Shown here: piece by piece, positions 61,365-64,000 of the stretch
Layout: each line of letters opens with the position of its first letter
Position numbering within the stretch: the stretch's first letter is position 1
From: Bolinopsis microptera
Lineage: Eukaryota > Ctenophora > Tentaculata > Lobata > Bolinopsidae
DNA length: 64,000 nt
Direction of reading: 5' to 3'
Assembly (NCBI RefSeq): GCF_026151205.1
Contig: NC_087079.1
Span: forward strand, 13,286,445-13,350,444
Notes under the pieces: model-generated
The model's database searches: none
What the model was told of the DNA's origin: nothing
The model's input: the letters and a program-made list of their open reading frames with translations, nothing else
Position numbers and translations under genes: made by a program

Positions 61365-64000
61365 ATCTTCAAATTAAAACATTTCTAGAATATTCTTGAG
61401 TAATTAATCTGATTTTATCCTCAATTTCAGAAACTTTTAAGAATCGCTATTTCCTAAAAGTTCCTGCAATCAAGGTAGGAAATTAACAGTTTAGATAAAC
61501 TGCTCTGAGATTTCATTGTCAATCATCTACTTTTTACCTTATTAGTCTGAGTAATCTAGGGATATTTAAATGCGGGCCGAGAGGTTCATACAACATTTTA
61601 GTTCATTAACTCTGCACTCTGTAGGAATCTGGAATAGTTCTTTAAAGTTTGTTCGGTCACGAGTACCAGATCTAAGTGTCATATACGTACAGTTCTTGAC
61701 CACTGATCATACCAATGAGCCAATGAATCAGGAGGATAGCACGTCAATGTCTAGTTATCCTAGTCTAACGAGGGGAGCAGCGCACTTGTTCATTATTACT
61801 GTTGCAGACCATCATTGAGGAAGCATCATACAATCTAACTTTAGATTTTAGGTATTGCTGTGGAAATTTGCATTTCCTTGATTTCAGTAGTGACCAAAAG
61901 TTAAGTTTAGAATGCAAAGATTGGTTCATTCGTCTTATTGGTATCATTATATAATATGTTTGAGCTTTTCATTCAGAATTAAAACAAGTCCTTCATATCA
62001 TGTAGCCAGGGTGAGGACTGGATACACATGTATAATATATAATATTAAATATTTACCTATATATTTAGCTATAGTATATCTAGGTTTAAACTTGAATATA
62101 AAACGGTCTGCATCAAAATGTATTTCTGAGATTTCTTACTTGGAATTCAGTGAGCCACGCTGATCGTTATTATGGAATAGAAGCTCTTAATTTGTCAGCC
62201 CTTAAAGAATCTCAGCGATCAAACTAAGTCTGTCAGAAAAATAACAGACAGAGTATAGTAGTTTGGAACACATTTAAGTCCCAAAAATAACAGAGAGGAC
62301 ATATTCTCATGGAAAAGAGATAAAATTATTTAAGCCACGAAAAATCGGCATTTATGATACAAATTGATAAAATCTCGTTATCTTCAGGGTGACCTAATTA
62401 TAATCATTATAATCGTTCTGTTAAAAAATATGGTGCGAGAGTTTTTAAAGTTTACGTTCAAGTACGTGCGATTGTATAATCGTACATCCAGGATACGGAA
62501 CCGTATCGTTAATTAAGTTGGCAGGCCCGGTCGATGTTCCACGTAAGTTTCTAAAATTGGTACCTACGTCATCTTCGAGATTAGGGGGATCGATGCAATT
62601 TGTAACCTAAATTACTCGTTTATGGTACATCCCATCCGGGCAGGGGTTTTATTTCCCGTCCCTGTTAACTACTTGGGCCCGTTTCATTTATTATTAGAAT
62701 TTCCCTCAATTTGTGATCAACAAAGTGACGTCCATGAAAAGGTTCTGAAGACATCTGACTAAGTTGAAGATTGAGATTAAATTTTCAAGCATATCAAATC
62801 CAGTGAAATTTAGGTTCATCGATATCAAATTTTGGGAGCTGAAATGTCGTTTGACGTTTAAATGCGTCATCAGAGCCCATACTTTGATGATATAACTTTC
62901 TCAGATAACAAACTTTCCTTCAAGTATGAAAAGGTGACTGTAAATCTAGATTTAGAAGCAAACAAAAAGTACACACATCTCTACACATACACGTCTTTAA
63001 AAGGCAGTGTATTAAGATTTAAAGTACAAAATTTATAACATGAACATTTTTGAAACAATCTTCGAAATGTAACCCCAAAACAATTTTATGTATTACCTTA
63101 TGCCTCGTTTCTTAAAAAGTATAATAAAGTTCAACACATGGTGAAAAGTCTTATTTCATAACCCAATACATATTTGCCATAACTTGAATTCAAGCAATAT
63201 TAGATTAGGATAAAGGAAAATTCTACTCAGATCCTAAATCTTCTGGATCTTTAAATCGCACATTGCACCACGTCCATCACAATCTAGAAAAACTTTTACT
63301 GATAAATATGTGTTATAATCTCAATACTCAAATCTAATTAATAACTCTAATATTCATATTAAACGAATACATTAAAATCAAATCTAAAATAATGTACAGA
63401 GAGTAGAAAAAGTTCCCTACAGATTTAAATCTATAAATTTGGATTCCAAACCAAAGAAATTTCTGCAGAGCCAATCGACCGTAGGGGACAATTTAATTCA
63501 TATAGTATATTTTGGTCACGGTGTAAACATTATTATATGAAGAATGAAAAGACCCAATTAAATAAAACAGTAGGACACCTTATTAAACCGGTCATATGGC
63601 TTTTTTAGGAATTCATGGAGTGATCATTTTTCTCAGAATCCAGAAAGTTGTTCATTAGTCTAATTTAAATATGTATTAATTTTATTAAACAATGCCAAAG
63701 ACCATTTCCATTTTGAGATCCTTAAATGGTTTTTGAATCACTGCACACAGTACTGGGCTTTTTATGTGAACCATTTTGCTTATGTTGAACTTCTTGATTT
63801 GTGGATATTTTTAGGGGAATCTTTATAGCATTGTGATAAATTTGTATGTTATTGGTTGATCTAAAAAATCGTAATATAAAAAAACCACAGAGAAAGTGAC
63901 TGTACAAAACCCCGGGGCCGCGGCGGGCCCAGACCACACTGCCACAACTACACACAGAAACTCATTAGTAAACCGGAAAATCCGGACTAACAACTTGCCA
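61365..64000. other. gene-less AT-rich end of window
   Basis: No supported gene, RNA or mobile-element end. A frame at 61570-61818 has no convincing homology. A short GC-rich patch lies at 63910-63935. Confidence 0.45.

Noticed and set aside
61570-61818. ORF containing SVGIWNSS, faintly LINE-like
   Set aside because: Too short and lacks the downstream FK..LK..L pattern seen at 1296-1390.

Overview
This is eukaryotic, almost certainly invertebrate-animal, nuclear DNA. Genes are split by canonical GT-AG introns and start codons have A or G at -3. There are two hnRNP A/B-like RRM genes and one animal Raw-like membrane protein. The sequence is AT-rich and full of microsatellites, minisatellites, DNA transposons and a LINE tail. 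I cannot fix the phylum. All exon models were spliced by eye and need RNA support.

Region 1 (1-8.5 kb) holds a LINE 3' end and then a 6.8 kb element (1711-8492) bounded by 395 bp inverted repeats. Its minus-strand genes encode paired zinc-knuckle-like modules, a large central domain, a FEN1/PIN-like nuclease domain and a nine-cysteine CXC (tesmin/TSO1-like) tail. I do not recognise a standard transposase, so this is the strongest candidate for an undescribed mobile system here.

Region 2 (8.5-17 kb) has two adjacent plus-strand RRM genes of 314 and 357 aa, separated by a 1.1 kb non-autonomous element with a 5 bp target duplication. The first gene has a 42 bp tandem duplication of a 3' splice site; the second has two large foldbacks in one intron.

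Region 3 (20-34 kb) yields two unrecognised minus-strand genes found from splice signals and phase: a three-exon gene (140 aa) and a gene of at least five exons (about 190-206 aa). Minisatellites sit directly behind 5' splice sites of these genes in several places, and two of them carry copies of an exon end plus its donor site. An 8 bp-TSD MITE lies in the last intron of the second gene.

Region 4 (34-53.7 kb) has no convincing protein gene. It contains a dyad-symmetric, apparently divergent promoter (37.9-38.25 kb), a 97 nt near-perfect hairpin just downstream of it, a 21 bp minisatellite and long CT tracts.

Region 5 (53.7-57 kb) is a two-exon gene for a 533 aa membrane-anchored protein with two nucleoside-2-deoxyribosyltransferase-like domains (Raw-like). 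Region 6 (57-64 kb) is mostly non-coding and includes a 1.1 kb array of a 28 bp repeat.
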